From CAYNRE01 sp964399535 (GTDB taxonomy: Bacteria; Planctomycetota; Planctomycetia; Pirellulales; CAYNRE01), in contig CAYNRE010000005.1 of the NCBI GenBank assembly GCA_964399535.1, positions 765,395 through 829,394 on the forward strand: a DNA stretch of 64,000 nt, given 5' to 3'. Within the stretch, counting starts at the first letter, position 1. Each line of letters starts with the position of its first letter. The translations under genes and the position numbers were made by a program. Positions 7,450-16,446 of this stretch are shown piece after piece. The notes beneath the pieces were generated by a model. The model did not search any database and was not told the origin of the DNA. It saw only the letters and a program-made list of their open reading frames with translations.

Positions 7450-9663
7450 ATGCGGACCAGCGTCGACTTGGACCAAATTGGTCAACTCTTGGAGCTTCGC
7501 CACGAGAACCCTTTCGAGGTGCTCGGCCCCCACGCGGTCGAGGATCGCGGCAACCGGGCCGTGGCGGTCCGGGCATTCTTGCCCCAGTCGTCGCAGGCCT
7601 GGGTCATCGACCGCGAGCATCCCTCGGTGCCCCGGCCGATGCGGCAGATTCATCCGGCGGGGTTTTTTGAAGCCATTTGCCCGCTGGAGGAGCCGCCCCG
7701 CCCGGCGAGCTATCATTTAGAAGTGTGCGACTCGCAGGGGAACCGCCAGACCATGTTCGATCCGTACGCCTTTCCGCCCATGCTGACAGAGTACGACCTG
7801 TACCTGTTCAACGAGGGGCAACATTGGCGGTCGTTCGACCGGCTCGGCGCCCAGGTGCGCACCATCGACGGCGTGCGGGGGGTGAACTTCGCCGTGTGGG
7901 CCCCGAATGCCCAAGCGGTCAGTATTGTCGGCGATTTCAACGAGTGGGATGGCCGGCGCCACCCGATGCGCAAGCATATTCCCAGCGGTTTCTGGGAGCT
8001 GTTCGTTCCGGGGCTGGAAGCGGGCGCGATCTACAAGTACCGCATCCGTAGCGGCGCGCTGGCCCAGGATAAGTGCGATCCGTATGCCTTCGCGGCCGAG
8101 CTGCCGCCGCGCACCGCCTCGATGGTTTGGGATCTCTCGCGGTACGCCTGGAACGATCAGGCCTGGCTGGCCGGCCGCAGTGAGGCGCAAGGCCTCGACC
8201 GCCCGATGTCGTTCTACGAGGTACACCTGGGCAGTTGGCGGCGCGACCCGAACCGGCCCCACCAGTGGCTGGGCTACCGCGAACTGGCCCACCAGTTGGT
8301 CGAGTATGTACTGGACCAAGGCTATACCCATCTCGAGCTGCTGCCGGTATCCGAGCACCCCTTTAGCGGTAGCTGGGGGTATCAGACCACGGGCTACTTC
8401 GCCGCGACCAGCCGGTACGGTTCGCCCGACGATTTCATGTATTTTGTCGATTACTGCCACCAGCACGGCATCGGCGTGGTGCTCGACTGGGTTCCCGCGC
8501 ATTTCCCGCGCGACGACCATGGCCTGCGCATGTTCGACGGCACGCACCTGTACGAACACGCCGATCCGCGGCAGGGGGAACACCGCGACTGGGGCACGCT
8601 GATCTTCAACTACGGCCGGCACGAGGTGCGCAACTTCCTGGTGTCGAACGCCTTGTTCTGGCTGGACAAGTACCACATCGACGGGCTGCGGGTCGATGCC
8701 GTGGCCTCGATGCTGTACCTGGACTACAGCCGCGAAGAGGGAGACTGGATTCCCAACGAGTTCGGCGGCCGGGAAAACCTGCGGGCCATCGAGTTCATCA
8801 AGCAGTTCAACGAACAGGTGCACCAGAATCATCCCGGCGTGCTTACCATCGCCGAGGAATCGACCGCCTGGGGGGGCGTCTCCCGGCCCACCTACACCGG
8901 CGGGCTGGGTTTCAGCCTGAAGTGGAACATGGGCTGGATGAACGACACCCTGCGGTATATGCACCACGAGGCCATTCACCGCAAGTACCACCACGACGAG
9001 CTGACGTTCAGCCTGATCTACGCCTTCCACGAGAACTTCGTGCTCCCCCTATCGCACGACGAAGTGGTGCACGGCAAGGGCGCCCTGCTCGACCAGATGC
9101 AAGGCGATCTCTGGCAGCGGTTCGCCAATTTGCGGCTGCTCTACGGCTACATGTGGACCCACCCCGGCAAGAAGCTGCTGTTCATGGGGGGCGAAATCGG
9201 TCAGTGGGACGAATGGAATTACGATCGCAGCCTCGACTGGGACCTGCTGCAGTGGGACTCGCACCGCGGCCTGCAGAAATACGTGGCCGATCTCAACCGG
9301 CTGTACCGCAGCCAGCCCGCCCTGCACCAGGTCGATTTCGAGTCGAGCGGCTTCGAGTGGATCGACTGCCACAACTACGACGAAAGCACGCTCAGCTACC
9401 TGCGGCGGGCCAAGGACCCCAGCGACTTCGTGGTGGTGGCCTGCAACTTCACGCCGGTGCCCCGCGCCATGCACCGGCTGGGAGTGCCCGAGCCGGGCTT
9501 TTACCAGGAGCTGTTCAACAGCGATTCGAGCTACTACTCGGGCAGCAACCTGGGCAATTTCCCCGGCGTGGCCGCCGAAGCGCTCCCCTGGCACGGGCGC
9601 CCCTATTCAATCCAGGTGGTGCTGCCACCCTTGGGCCTGGTGGTGCTGAAAATACAACGATAG
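7450..9663 (+). CDS. glgB: 1,4-alpha-glucan branching enzyme
   Basis: A 737-residue GH13 enzyme that makes alpha-1,6 branches in glycogen in the cytoplasm. An N-terminal GlgB-specific module (about 1-110) is followed by a CBM48 domain (FAVWAPNAQAVSIVGDFNEWD near 150) and the GH13 barrel. The catalytic Asp416 lies in GLRVDAVASML and Glu469 in IAEEST, 53 residues apart as in E. coli GlgB; LSHDEVVHGKG gives the third acidic residue. The all-beta C-terminal domain is complete and the length is typical. The ATG at 7450 has GAGGAG six bases upstream. No other glycogen genes are in the window. Confidence 0.96.
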   Translation: MRTSVDLDQIGQLLELRHENPFEVLGPHAVEDRGNRAVAVRAFLPQSSQAWVIDREHPSVPRPMRQIHPAGFFEAICPLEEPPRPASYHLEVCDSQGNRQTMFDPYAFPPMLTEYDLYLFNEGQHWRSFDRLGAQVRTIDGVRGVNFAVWAPNAQAVSIVGDFNEWDGRRHPMRKHIPSGFWELFVPGLEAGAIYKYRIRSGALAQDKCDPYAFAAELPPRTASMVWDLSRYAWNDQAWLAGRSEAQGLDRPMSFYEVHLGSWRRDPNRPHQWLGYRELAHQLVEYVLDQGYTHLELLPVSEHPFSGSWGYQTTGYFAATSRYGSPDDFMYFVDYCHQHGIGVVLDWVPAHFPRDDHGLRMFDGTHLYEHADPRQGEHRDWGTLIFNYGRHEVRNFLVSNALFWLDKYHIDGLRVDAVASMLYLDYSREEGDWIPNEFGGRENLRAIEFIKQFNEQVHQNHPGVLTIAEESTAWGGVSRPTYTGGLGFSLKWNMGWMNDTLRYMHHEAIHRKYHHDELTFSLIYAFHENFVLPLSHDEVVHGKGALLDQMQGDLWQRFANLRLLYGYMWTHPGKKLLFMGGEIGQWDEWNYDRSLDWDLLQWDSHRGLQKYVADLNRLYRSQPALHQVDFESSGFEWIDCHNYDESTLSYLRRAKDPSDFVVVACNFTPVPRAMHRLGVPEPGFYQELFNSDSSYYSGSNLGNFPGVAAEALPWHGRPYSIQVVLPPLGLVVLKIQR

Positions 9664-9763
9664 CGAAGTCGGGGAGGAGGGGGGGAATTTCCAGACGCCG
9701 GGTGGGCGACCCAGGCGCTGGATATTAGCCGGCCGGAACATCGACCGCGCTTTCCCGGGAGAA

Positions 9764-9798
9764 GCATGCCCGCCGCGGCGCCCCCGCGGTGGGCATGC
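9764..9798. terminator. Strong hairpin between convergent genes
   Basis: Two 15-base arms (9764-9778 and 9784-9798; GCATGCCCGCCGCGG and its complement with one G-U pair) and a 5-base loop sit between glgB and the convergent zinc-ribbon gene. There is no long T tract on either side, so it could be a weak bidirectional terminator or another RNA structure. Confidence 0.45.
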
Positions 9799-9877
9799 GC
9801 CTCACCGAAGCGCCCGCTCGACCGGGGCACCCGCTGATAGAATCGTTTTCGGCCGGCGGTTGCTACTCGCCGGTTCG

Positions 9878-10003
9878 CTACCGCAGCGCCTTGTGGCACG
9901 ACTTGCAGCGGCGCAACTGCGGATGTAGCTGCTTGCCACACTTGGGGCAGCGGCGATCCTTGCGCGATCTCTTGTAGCTCTTGGTGTGCGGTCGCAAGCC
10001 CAT
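9878..10003 (-). CDS. 41-residue basic zinc-ribbon protein
   Basis: Too short for routine ORF cut-offs, but convincing: the ATG at 10003 has AAGGA five bases upstream, and the 41-residue product holds two Cys pairs (CPKCGK and CKSCHK) spaced like a zinc ribbon. It is very basic: the N-terminus MGLRPHTKSYKRSRKDRR is almost entirely Arg, Lys, His and polar residues. This build is typical of small ribosomal proteins (bL32, bL36) or RNA-binding zinc ribbons, but it matches none that I can name. It stands alone between glgB and the P450 gene. Function unknown; ribosome or RNA association is inferred from composition. Confidence 0.72.
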   Translation of the reverse strand: MGLRPHTKSYKRSRKDRRCPKCGKQLHPQLRRCKSCHKALR

Positions 10004-10242
10004 GACGATCCTTCCGGCGACGAATCCCCAGCACACAGGCCACGGGGCCAGCCGATTCTACGATCGGCGGCCGCCTAGAACCCCGGCGGGGAAGAGGATT
10101 CGGGAAACCCCTAAGACTACGGTTTCCCAGCGTTTTTTCAAGACGAGCGCCGCCGACCCTGCCCAGTTTCCGGCCAAATTTCGTTCCCCGCCGGCCGCGG
10201 TGAATCGATCGGGTCGGACGGCCCCCACCCGCCGACGGCCGC

Positions 10243-11637
10243 TCACCCCTGGCGGCGCTGGAAGGTCATTTGCAGCCCATACTTGGGGCGCAACGTGGCG
10301 ACAAACCCCGCCTCGACCCGATGGCCGGGCACCAACCGCATCCGCAGCCGCTGGGACACGGTGGCCAATACCATCTGGGTCTCGAGCATCGCAAACTTGT
10401 CGCCCAGACAGGTCCGGGCGCCGCCGCCGAAGGGGAAATACGCGTAATTCGGGCGATCCTTCGTTACCGCCGGATCGAACCGCTCGGGCACAAACCGATC
10501 AGGCTCGGTCCAATAGTCCGGATGCCGATGGGTAATGTACTGGCTCAAAATCACCATCGATCCGCCCGGAATCGGGTACCCCCCGAGCTCGTCCTCGTCC
10601 ACGGCATCGCGCACAAACATCAGAATCGGCGGATAGAGCCGCATCGATTCCTCGATCACCATCCGCGTGTAGCTCAACCGCGGCGCGTCGGCGGCCGTGG
10701 GGAGCCGCCCCCCCAGCACCTGGGCCAGCTCGGCGTGCAGCCGCGCTTCCACCTCGGGGTGCTGCGAAAGCAGGTACCAGGTCCAAGTGAGCACCTGGGC
10801 CGTGGTTTCGTGGCCGGCGAAGAATATCGTGAGCACCTCGTCGCGCACCTGCTGATCGCTCATCCCTTGGCCGGTGGCTTCATCGCGAGCCCGCAGCAAC
10901 ATGGTCAGTAGGTCGGCCGGCGGGTCGGGGTCGCGCCGCCGCTGGGCAATAATCTGATCCATGAACCGGTTCAGCGTTTGCATCGCCGCGCGAAACTGGC
11001 GATTGGCCCGAATCGGCACGAAGAGCGGCCAGTCGATGATCGAAATCGAGCGCTGCGCCACGAACTGCAACACGAACCGGAAAGCCTGAGCGGCCTCCGT
11101 GGCCTGTTCGCCGAGTTTTACGCTGAACATGGTTCGAGCGATGATGTCCATGGCCAGGCGCATCATTTCCTGGTTTACGTCGAGCGGTGAGCCGGTGCGG
11201 ATGGCGGGCTCCCACCGGTCGACCATCTCGACGGCGCACTGCGACATGGCGTCGGCAAAGATCTGCACCCCCTTCGAGGTAAACGGCCCCTGCATCAGCC
11301 GACGCTGTTGTTGCCAAAGGGGTCCCTCGCTCAGAAACAGCCCCTGGCCCAGGGCTAGTTTCAGCTTCTTGTAGCCCACCCCCTTGCAGTAATTCTTGGC
11401 GTGGGTGACCAGCACTCGGCGAACATCGTCGGGTCGGGCCACCAGGTGCTGAACGAGCGGGCCCGCCTGCAAGCGAACCGTGTCCCCGTAGCGGCGCCAA
11501 AGATTGACGAAGAAGGGGAGCTGCCCTTCCCGCTGCATCTCAAACAGGCTGCCAACAATGGGTCGGCCCACCGGTCCCGGGGCCTGGCGCATCGTCTCCC
11601 GTGTGCGCCCAGGGGTGGCATGAAGTCCTAGCGACAT
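10243..11637 (-). CDS. Cytochrome P450
   Basis: A 464-residue soluble-type P450 monooxygenase. The I-helix carries AGHETTAQ with the oxygen-activating Thr, the K-helix has EESMRLYPP (ExxR), and the heme loop FPFGGGARTCLGDKFA places the axial Cys at 410. Length and motif order match bacterial CYP102/CYP110-like class IV-type enzymes that hydroxylate fatty acids or terpenoids, but the substrate cannot be read from sequence. No signal peptide. The gene is divergent from the MOSC gene at 11956, and no ferredoxin or reductase partner is adjacent. Confidence 0.95.
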   Translation of the reverse strand: MSLGLHATPGRTRETMRQAPGPVGRPIVGSLFEMQREGQLPFFVNLWRRYGDTVRLQAGPLVQHLVARPDDVRRVLVTHAKNYCKGVGYKKLKLALGQGLFLSEGPLWQQQRRLMQGPFTSKGVQIFADAMSQCAVEMVDRWEPAIRTGSPLDVNQEMMRLAMDIIARTMFSVKLGEQATEAAQAFRFVLQFVAQRSISIIDWPLFVPIRANRQFRAAMQTLNRFMDQIIAQRRRDPDPPADLLTMLLRARDEATGQGMSDQQVRDEVLTIFFAGHETTAQVLTWTWYLLSQHPEVEARLHAELAQVLGGRLPTAADAPRLSYTRMVIEESMRLYPPILMFVRDAVDEDELGGYPIPGGSMVILSQYITHRHPDYWTEPDRFVPERFDPAVTKDRPNYAYFPFGGGARTCLGDKFAMLETQMVLATVSQRLRMRLVPGHRVEAGFVATLRPKYGLQMTFQRRQG

Positions 11638-11955
11638 AGCGTTTCCAGCAGCGAGCGAGAATCACGTGAATCGTGGCGGTGGGAGCCGGCATCCAACCCT
11701 CGGCTGGCGATGCCAGCTGCGCCCAGCGGTTCGGACGAATATCGGCTGGCGAAATGCCCCAGTCAACCAAATTCGGAACGGACGCGTCCGTATCGGTCGC
11801 AGGGCCCCCGACGGCTCGAACCCGGTCTGCCGCTGGGCTCATGAACTGCCCCGCTCTACCGGTCGGGGGCTGGCGTCGTCGAACCCAAATCGGTATCCAT
11901 CAGCAGCCCCGCCCAGGGGTCCGGTACCTGTCCAGAGCAACTAGTCAGGTCACGC

Positions 11956-12639
11956 ATGAGCGATGCATCTCAGCCGGCGAATCCCCGCATTGTGTCGATC
12001 CAAATCGGGCGCCCCGCGACCTACGACTGGCCCCAGGCCACCAGCGCGGCCCAGCGAAACTGGACGACCAGCTTCTTTCGCCAGCCGGTTTCCGGCCCCG
12101 TTTCGGCTGGCCCACTGGGCTTAACCGGCGACGAAGTGGCCGACACAGCCAATCACGGAGGCCCCGACAAGGCGCTGCTGGCCTATTCGGCCGACCACTA
12201 CCCGCGGTGGCAGGCTGAATTGCAGATGCCCGAGGTGGTGGCAGGCGGGTTCGGCGAGAATCTGACGATCGCCGGGCTTTGCGAAGACACGGTCTGCGTG
12301 GGCGACCGCTGGCGGGTGGGGGGCGTGTTGTTCGAAGTTTCGCAGCCCAGGCAGCCCTGCTGGAAACTGGCCCGGCGCTGGAATCTCAAGCACCTGCCGG
12401 CGCTGGTTATCGCCAACGGCCGAACCGGCTGGTACTTGCGGGTCGTTTCGGCTGGATTGATTGAAGAGGGCCAATCGCTTGAACTGGTCGCCCGGCCCTG
12501 GCCCCGGTGGACGATCGACCGCGCCAACCAGGTGATGCACCGGCAGAAGGGGGACAGAGCGCTAGCGGCCGAGCTCGCGGGCGTACTGCAGCTCTCCGCC
12601 AGTTGGCAGGCCGAGCTGCGCAAGCGAATTGCCGAGTAG
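11956..12639 (+). CDS. MOSC domain protein, YiiM-like
   Basis: A 227-residue MOSC-domain protein resembling YiiM, which uses molybdenum cofactor to reduce N-hydroxylated compounds such as 6-hydroxylaminopurine. The family blocks are in order: GDEVADTANHGGPDKALLAY and SADHYPRW (about 58-85), GGFGENLTIAG (98-108) and VSQPRQPCWKLARRW with the Mo-binding Cys135. The C-terminal part (about 165-227) is the helical bundle found in YiiM. Start ATG at 11956; the frame has no earlier in-frame start of interest. It stands alone. Confidence 0.9.
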   Translation: MSDASQPANPRIVSIQIGRPATYDWPQATSAAQRNWTTSFFRQPVSGPVSAGPLGLTGDEVADTANHGGPDKALLAYSADHYPRWQAELQMPEVVAGGFGENLTIAGLCEDTVCVGDRWRVGGVLFEVSQPRQPCWKLARRWNLKHLPALVIANGRTGWYLRVVSAGLIEEGQSLELVARPWPRWTIDRANQVMHRQKGDRALAAELAGVLQLSASWQAELRKRIAE

Positions 12640-12985
12640 GTCGAGTAAACGCCCGGTCTCCCAACGGCCCGGCGAACGATCGAGGCGAGTTCCCCCGCCT
12701 TCAGGCACCGAACCTGCGGCGGGGACGAGCGCCGCTGTTGCCTCCGAACAACGGGGCGTTGCCGTGAGGCAACGTGTGCTGCCGGGCCTGGGCCCCTGGC
12801 CGCCGGTCGATAAACCAGCCGCAACCAATTTCATACAAAAGACTTAGGGCACCATGGCTAGTCAGCCTTCGATCCTTCCCGCGGGCTGGCACACGCGCTG
12901 CAACGCCTGGCCAATCGCGATCTGGCCTCGACCACTTCGGCTGGGGGACTGACCGCGGCAATTCTCAGACTCGCGAGGGTGCTCT
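12640..12985. other. Intergenic region with a small stem-loop
   Basis: About 345 bases without a convincing gene. A 7-bp stem with a GTGA loop (CGTTGCC/GGCAACG, 12757-12774) is present, with no T tract after it. Confidence 0.4.
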
Positions 12986-13234
12986 ATGGGTCGCCAGCGT
13001 AGTTCGGCCAAGGGCCGTCGGCGTGGTGTGCTGACGTTCGAGTGGATTTTGCTGATCTCGCTTTTGGTCATCGGCGTCATCGGGGGGCTAAGCGCCGTTC
13101 GCAACGCGTTGCTCTGCGAACTGAGCGATCTGGCCGGCTGTATCGCCTCGTTGGTCACCTGCCAGGCTCAGAACGATCCCTGTCAGCAACCTTGCATCTG
13201 CGACGTGACCGATCCGAACTGCTGCATGCCCTAG
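12986..13234 (+). CDS. Small prepilin-like membrane protein with Cys-rich tail
   Basis: An 82-residue protein. A basic N-terminus ends RRRG, followed by VLTFEWILLISLLVIGVIGG: Gly14 as cleavage site, Glu19 at +5 and a long hydrophobic helix, the layout of a type IV/Flp-type prepilin. The C-terminal half has eight Cys (final CCMP), so the exposed part is probably held by disulfides. The start codon is ATG. No prepilin peptidase, tad or pil gene is nearby, so it may be a stray pseudopilin or a membrane peptide that only resembles one. A second lone pilin lies at 19480. Confidence 0.65.
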   Translation: MGRQRSSAKGRRRGVLTFEWILLISLLVIGVIGGLSAVRNALLCELSDLAGCIASLVTCQAQNDPCQQPCICDVTDPNCCMP

Positions 13235-13431
13235 CCTGCTTGCATCCGGAAGCTGCAAAAACACCCCCGAGGGGCCTGGCTGCGCCAGCGGCCCTTGGCC
13301 GTACCGACCAGGCTTAACCGCCTCCCCCGGGGCGCAGCTCTGCCGCGACCAGGTCGGCTCCTCGGGCGAATTCCGAAATCATCGGCCGAATTTCTGAATC
13401 ACTGTATTTGGCACTCAAGGGAGAAACCGCC

Positions 13432-13893
13432 TTGGACCAATCGACCCCGTCGACCCCCGAGAACGAAACCCCCGAAACCGTAACCGCGGAAAACACGGCC
13501 GCCGCTCACGGCGCCCCCGAATCGGCGGCGACCGAGCCCACGGCGGTCGTGGCGCCCGTGGCTCAGGCGGCACCCGCCGCCACCCCCGCGCCGGCGCGCC
13601 CCGCCGTGCGGGTCGATGAGTCGAAGGCCACCACGGGTTACGCGAATTTCTGCCGGGTCTCGGCCACCCCGGAAGAGTTGGTGCTCGATTTCGGCCTCAA
13701 CGCCCAGCCGATGGGGCCTCCCACGGATCCGATCCAGGTTCACCAGCGGGTCGTCGTGAATTTCTACACCGCCAAGCGGCTGGCCCAGGCCCTGATCGTG
13801 GCGCTCCAGCGCCATGAGGCGGCCTTCGGCGTGTTGGAAACCGACGTGCAGCGCCGTTTCGCGGCACGCCGCAACCAGGCCGGCGGCCAGTAG
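13432..13893 (+). CDS. DUF3467 domain protein
   Basis: A 153-residue protein. The first 55 residues are a disordered Thr/Pro/Ala/Glu stretch; the rest (about 60-145) is a DUF3467 domain, with GYANFCRVSATPEELVLDF, then a variable loop and HQRVVVNFYTAKRLAQAL. This small beta-rich family is common in planctomycetes and has no known function. I chose the TTG at 13432 because AGGGAG lies eight bases upstream; another TTG at 13408 lacks a site. A strong terminator follows. Confidence 0.82.
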   Translation: MDQSTPSTPENETPETVTAENTAAAHGAPESAATEPTAVVAPVAQAAPAATPAPARPAVRVDESKATTGYANFCRVSATPEELVLDFGLNAQPMGPPTDPIQVHQRVVVNFYTAKRLAQALIVALQRHEAAFGVLETDVQRRFAARRNQAGGQ

Positions 13894-13935
13894 CGGTCTA
13901 AATTGCCTCCTACGGCGATAAAACCAAACCGGGGA

Positions 13936-13983
13936 GGCGGGCCGATCAGCCAAGCAAGGCTGGTTGGCCCCCGCCCTTTTTTT
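13936..13983 (+). terminator. Rho-independent terminator after the DUF3467 gene
   Basis: A long GC-rich stem (GGCGGGCC...CAGCC paired with GGCTGG...CCCGCC, small bulge) closed by an AAGCAA loop, followed by seven T residues. It separates the DUF3467 gene from the cysteine desulfurase gene. Confidence 0.8.
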
Positions 13984-14084
13984 ATGCGCGGGCCGAGGTG
14001 CTGGCCGCCGCGCCCCTGCCTGCTTGGGCCCGGTTGCCGTACACTGGCAAAGACCGCTGCGCCCGGGCGAGGGAGATTGCCGTC

Positions 14085-15257
14085 GTGCCGCCGATTTACC
14101 TGGATTTCAATGCCACAACGCCCGTCGCGGAAGTTGCCCGGCAGGTTATGGGGTCCCTGTTGGGCGAGCAGTTCGGCAACCCTTCCAGCCAACACCCCGC
14201 GGGCCGGGCCAGCCGAGCGGCAATCGACCGGGCCCGAGGCCAAGTGGCCCGCCTGCTCGGCTGCGCCGACGACGAAGTGGTGTTTACCTCGGGCGGTACC
14301 GAGAGCAACAACTGGGCCCTTAAGGGCTTGCTGCTGGCCGACCCAACGGCCCGGCCGGGCCACCTGGTGATTTCGTCGCTGGAACATCCGGCCATTGTGG
14401 AGCCGGCTCGCTACCTGCAGCGCTGGGGCGTGGCCGTCAGCGTGGTGGGTTGCGATCGGCACGGGACCATCGACCCCGAAGCGGTCCAGCAGGCCCTGCG
14501 GCCCGATACCCGGCTGGTTAGCATCATGCTGGCCAATAACGAGATCGGCACGATTCAGCCCCTGGCCGAAATCGCACGTCGCTGCCATGCGCGGGGCGTT
14601 TGGGTGCACACCGACGCCGCCCAGGCGGTGGGAAAGATCGAGGTTCGGGTCGACCAGCTGGGGGTCGATTTGCTCTCGTTGGCGGGGCACAAGTGCTACG
14701 CGCCGAAGGGGGTCGGGGCGCTCTACGTGCGATCGGGCCTTCGGCTGGAACCGCTATTGCATGGGGCGGGGCACGAGCGTGGTCGCCGTGCCAGCACCGA
14801 GAACACGGCTTCGATCGCGGCCTTGGGGGCCGCCGCCGAGCTGGCAGCCCAGGCGTTGGGTCTTCAGTCCGCGCGCCTCGAGCGGTTGCGCGATCGCTTG
14901 TGGCAGCGCCTGCGAGACGAAATCGGTCGGGAGCTTACCTGCAATGGCCAAGGCGCCGCGCGATTGCCCAATACGCTCTCGGTGAATTTTCCCGGCGTAA
15001 CCGGGGGCGATCTGTTGGCGGCGTGTCCCGAGATTTGCGCCTCGACCGGTTCGGCCTGCCATAGCGGCGCGGTGGCCCGGTCGGCCACGCTTGCGGCGAT
15101 CGACTTGCCCGACGAGGTAGCGCGCGGCACCGTGCGGTTGAGCCTGGGCCAGAGCACCAGCGATGACGACATTGAACAAGCGGCCCAGCGATTGTCGTCC
15201 GCCTGGCGGCAATTGAGCGCGAGCGCGGGCACCGCGCGGCCGGCGGCCCGCACCTGA
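14085..15257 (+). CDS. Cysteine desulfurase (NifS/IscS family)
   Basis: A 390-residue PLP enzyme of the aminotransferase class V fold that takes sulfur from cysteine for iron-sulfur clusters or tRNA thiolation. MPPIYLDFNATTPV is the family start, GGTESNN binds the cofactor phosphate, HTDAAQ and the Schiff-base Lys203 in LAGHKCYAPKG are present, and Cys325 in STGSACHSGA is the persulfide-carrying residue. The GTG at 14085 has GAGGGAG about nine bases upstream and starts exactly at the fold. No IscU, SufE or MnmA gene is adjacent; a D-threonine-aldolase-like gene follows after 58 bases. Confidence 0.93.
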   Translation: MPPIYLDFNATTPVAEVARQVMGSLLGEQFGNPSSQHPAGRASRAAIDRARGQVARLLGCADDEVVFTSGGTESNNWALKGLLLADPTARPGHLVISSLEHPAIVEPARYLQRWGVAVSVVGCDRHGTIDPEAVQQALRPDTRLVSIMLANNEIGTIQPLAEIARRCHARGVWVHTDAAQAVGKIEVRVDQLGVDLLSLAGHKCYAPKGVGALYVRSGLRLEPLLHGAGHERGRRASTENTASIAALGAAAELAAQALGLQSARLERLRDRLWQRLRDEIGRELTCNGQGAARLPNTLSVNFPGVTGGDLLAACPEICASTGSACHSGAVARSATLAAIDLPDEVARGTVRLSLGQSTSDDDIEQAAQRLSSAWRQLSASAGTARPAART

Positions 15258-15315
15258 ACTGGCATCCCTCCAACGTTTGAAACCAACGCATTCTTCTCGC
15301 TCGACCGCGGAACCC

Positions 15316-16446
15316 ATGACCCGGCCCTGGTACCAGCTCGATACCGTCGACGATCTGCCGACCCCCGCGCTAGTAATCCACCCCGAGCGCGTCCAGGCCA
15401 ACCTGCTGCGGATGATCGCCTGGGTCGGGTCGCCCGAGCGGCTTTGGACCCACGTGAAAACGCACAAGCTGCCGCAGCTGGTAGCCATGCAGCGGGCGCT
15501 CGGTATCGAACAGTTCAAGTGCGCCACCCTGGCTGAGGCCGAAATGGCCGCCCGAGCGGGTGCCCGGCGAGTGATCGTGGCGTTTCCCTTGGTGGGCCCC
15601 AACCCCGGCCTGTTGGCGCGGCTGGTTAAGCGCCACGGTCAAACCCAGTTCCTTGCGATTGCCGACGGGGCCGAGGCGCTCGCCCGCTTGTCGGCCGAGC
15701 TGACGGCGGCCGGCCAGTCGCTCGAGGTGCTCATCGATCTGGACGTAGGGCAAGGCCGCACGGGCGTTGCCCCGGGGCCGGCGGCGATCGAACTTTATCG
15801 CCTGGTAAACAGCCTGCCAGGCCTGAATCCGGGCGGTTTGCACGCCTACGACGGCCACATCAAGGCGCCCGACTTTGAGCTGCGCCGCGGCCAAACCGAA
15901 GCGGCCTTTGCGCCCGTCGATCGGCTCCGTGCCACGCTCCAGGCCCAGGGCCTGCCGGTGCCGCGGGTGGTGGCCGGCGGAACTACCACGTTTTCGCTGC
16001 ACGCCGCCCGCCCCGATCGCCAGTGCAGCCCGGGCACCTGCGTGCTTTGGGATTACAGCTATGCGTCGAAGTACGCCGAGCTCGATTTTCAGTTCGCCGC
16101 GGTGCTGCTGACGCGGGTGGTCAGCAAACCCTCGGCGGATCGGATTTGTCTGGACCTGGGCTACAAAGCCGTGGCCTGCGACAACCCCGACCCGCGGATC
16201 TGGCTATGTGAACTACCCGGCGCCCGGCAACTGGTGCACAGCGAAGAGCACCTGGTTCTATCCAGCCCCCAGGCGGGGCGTTTGCGGGTGGGTGACGTGG
16301 TGCACGCGATTCCCTACCATGTTTGTCCCACCTGTGCCCTGCACGACGAGGTGCTCGTCGCGCGACACGGCAGCCTGGTCGAGCGGTGGCCGGTCGTGGC
16401 GCGCGTGAGGCAACTGACCGCGGCACCTGGAGAATCGAACCTTTGA
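15316..16446 (+). CDS. D-threonine-aldolase-like PLP enzyme (DSD1/alanine racemase N-terminal fold)
   Basis: A 376-residue fold-type III PLP enzyme. The N-terminal half is the alanine racemase-like barrel: LPTPALVIHPERVQANL, then VKTHKLP (48-53) with the PLP lysine. The C-terminal domain ends with PYHVCPTCALHDEV, whose His and Cys form the metal site of D-threonine aldolase and D-serine dehydratase-like enzymes. Which D-amino acid is cleaved is unknown. The ATG at 15316 fits the fold. Its stop codon overlaps the start of the next gene (TTGA), so the two are translationally coupled. Confidence 0.87.
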   Translation: MTRPWYQLDTVDDLPTPALVIHPERVQANLLRMIAWVGSPERLWTHVKTHKLPQLVAMQRALGIEQFKCATLAEAEMAARAGARRVIVAFPLVGPNPGLLARLVKRHGQTQFLAIADGAEALARLSAELTAAGQSLEVLIDLDVGQGRTGVAPGPAAIELYRLVNSLPGLNPGGLHAYDGHIKAPDFELRRGQTEAAFAPVDRLRATLQAQGLPVPRVVAGGTTTFSLHAARPDRQCSPGTCVLWDYSYASKYAELDFQFAAVLLTRVVSKPSADRICLDLGYKAVACDNPDPRIWLCELPGARQLVHSEEHLVLSSPQAGRLRVGDVVHAIPYHVCPTCALHDEVLVARHGSLVERWPVVARVRQLTAAPGESNL

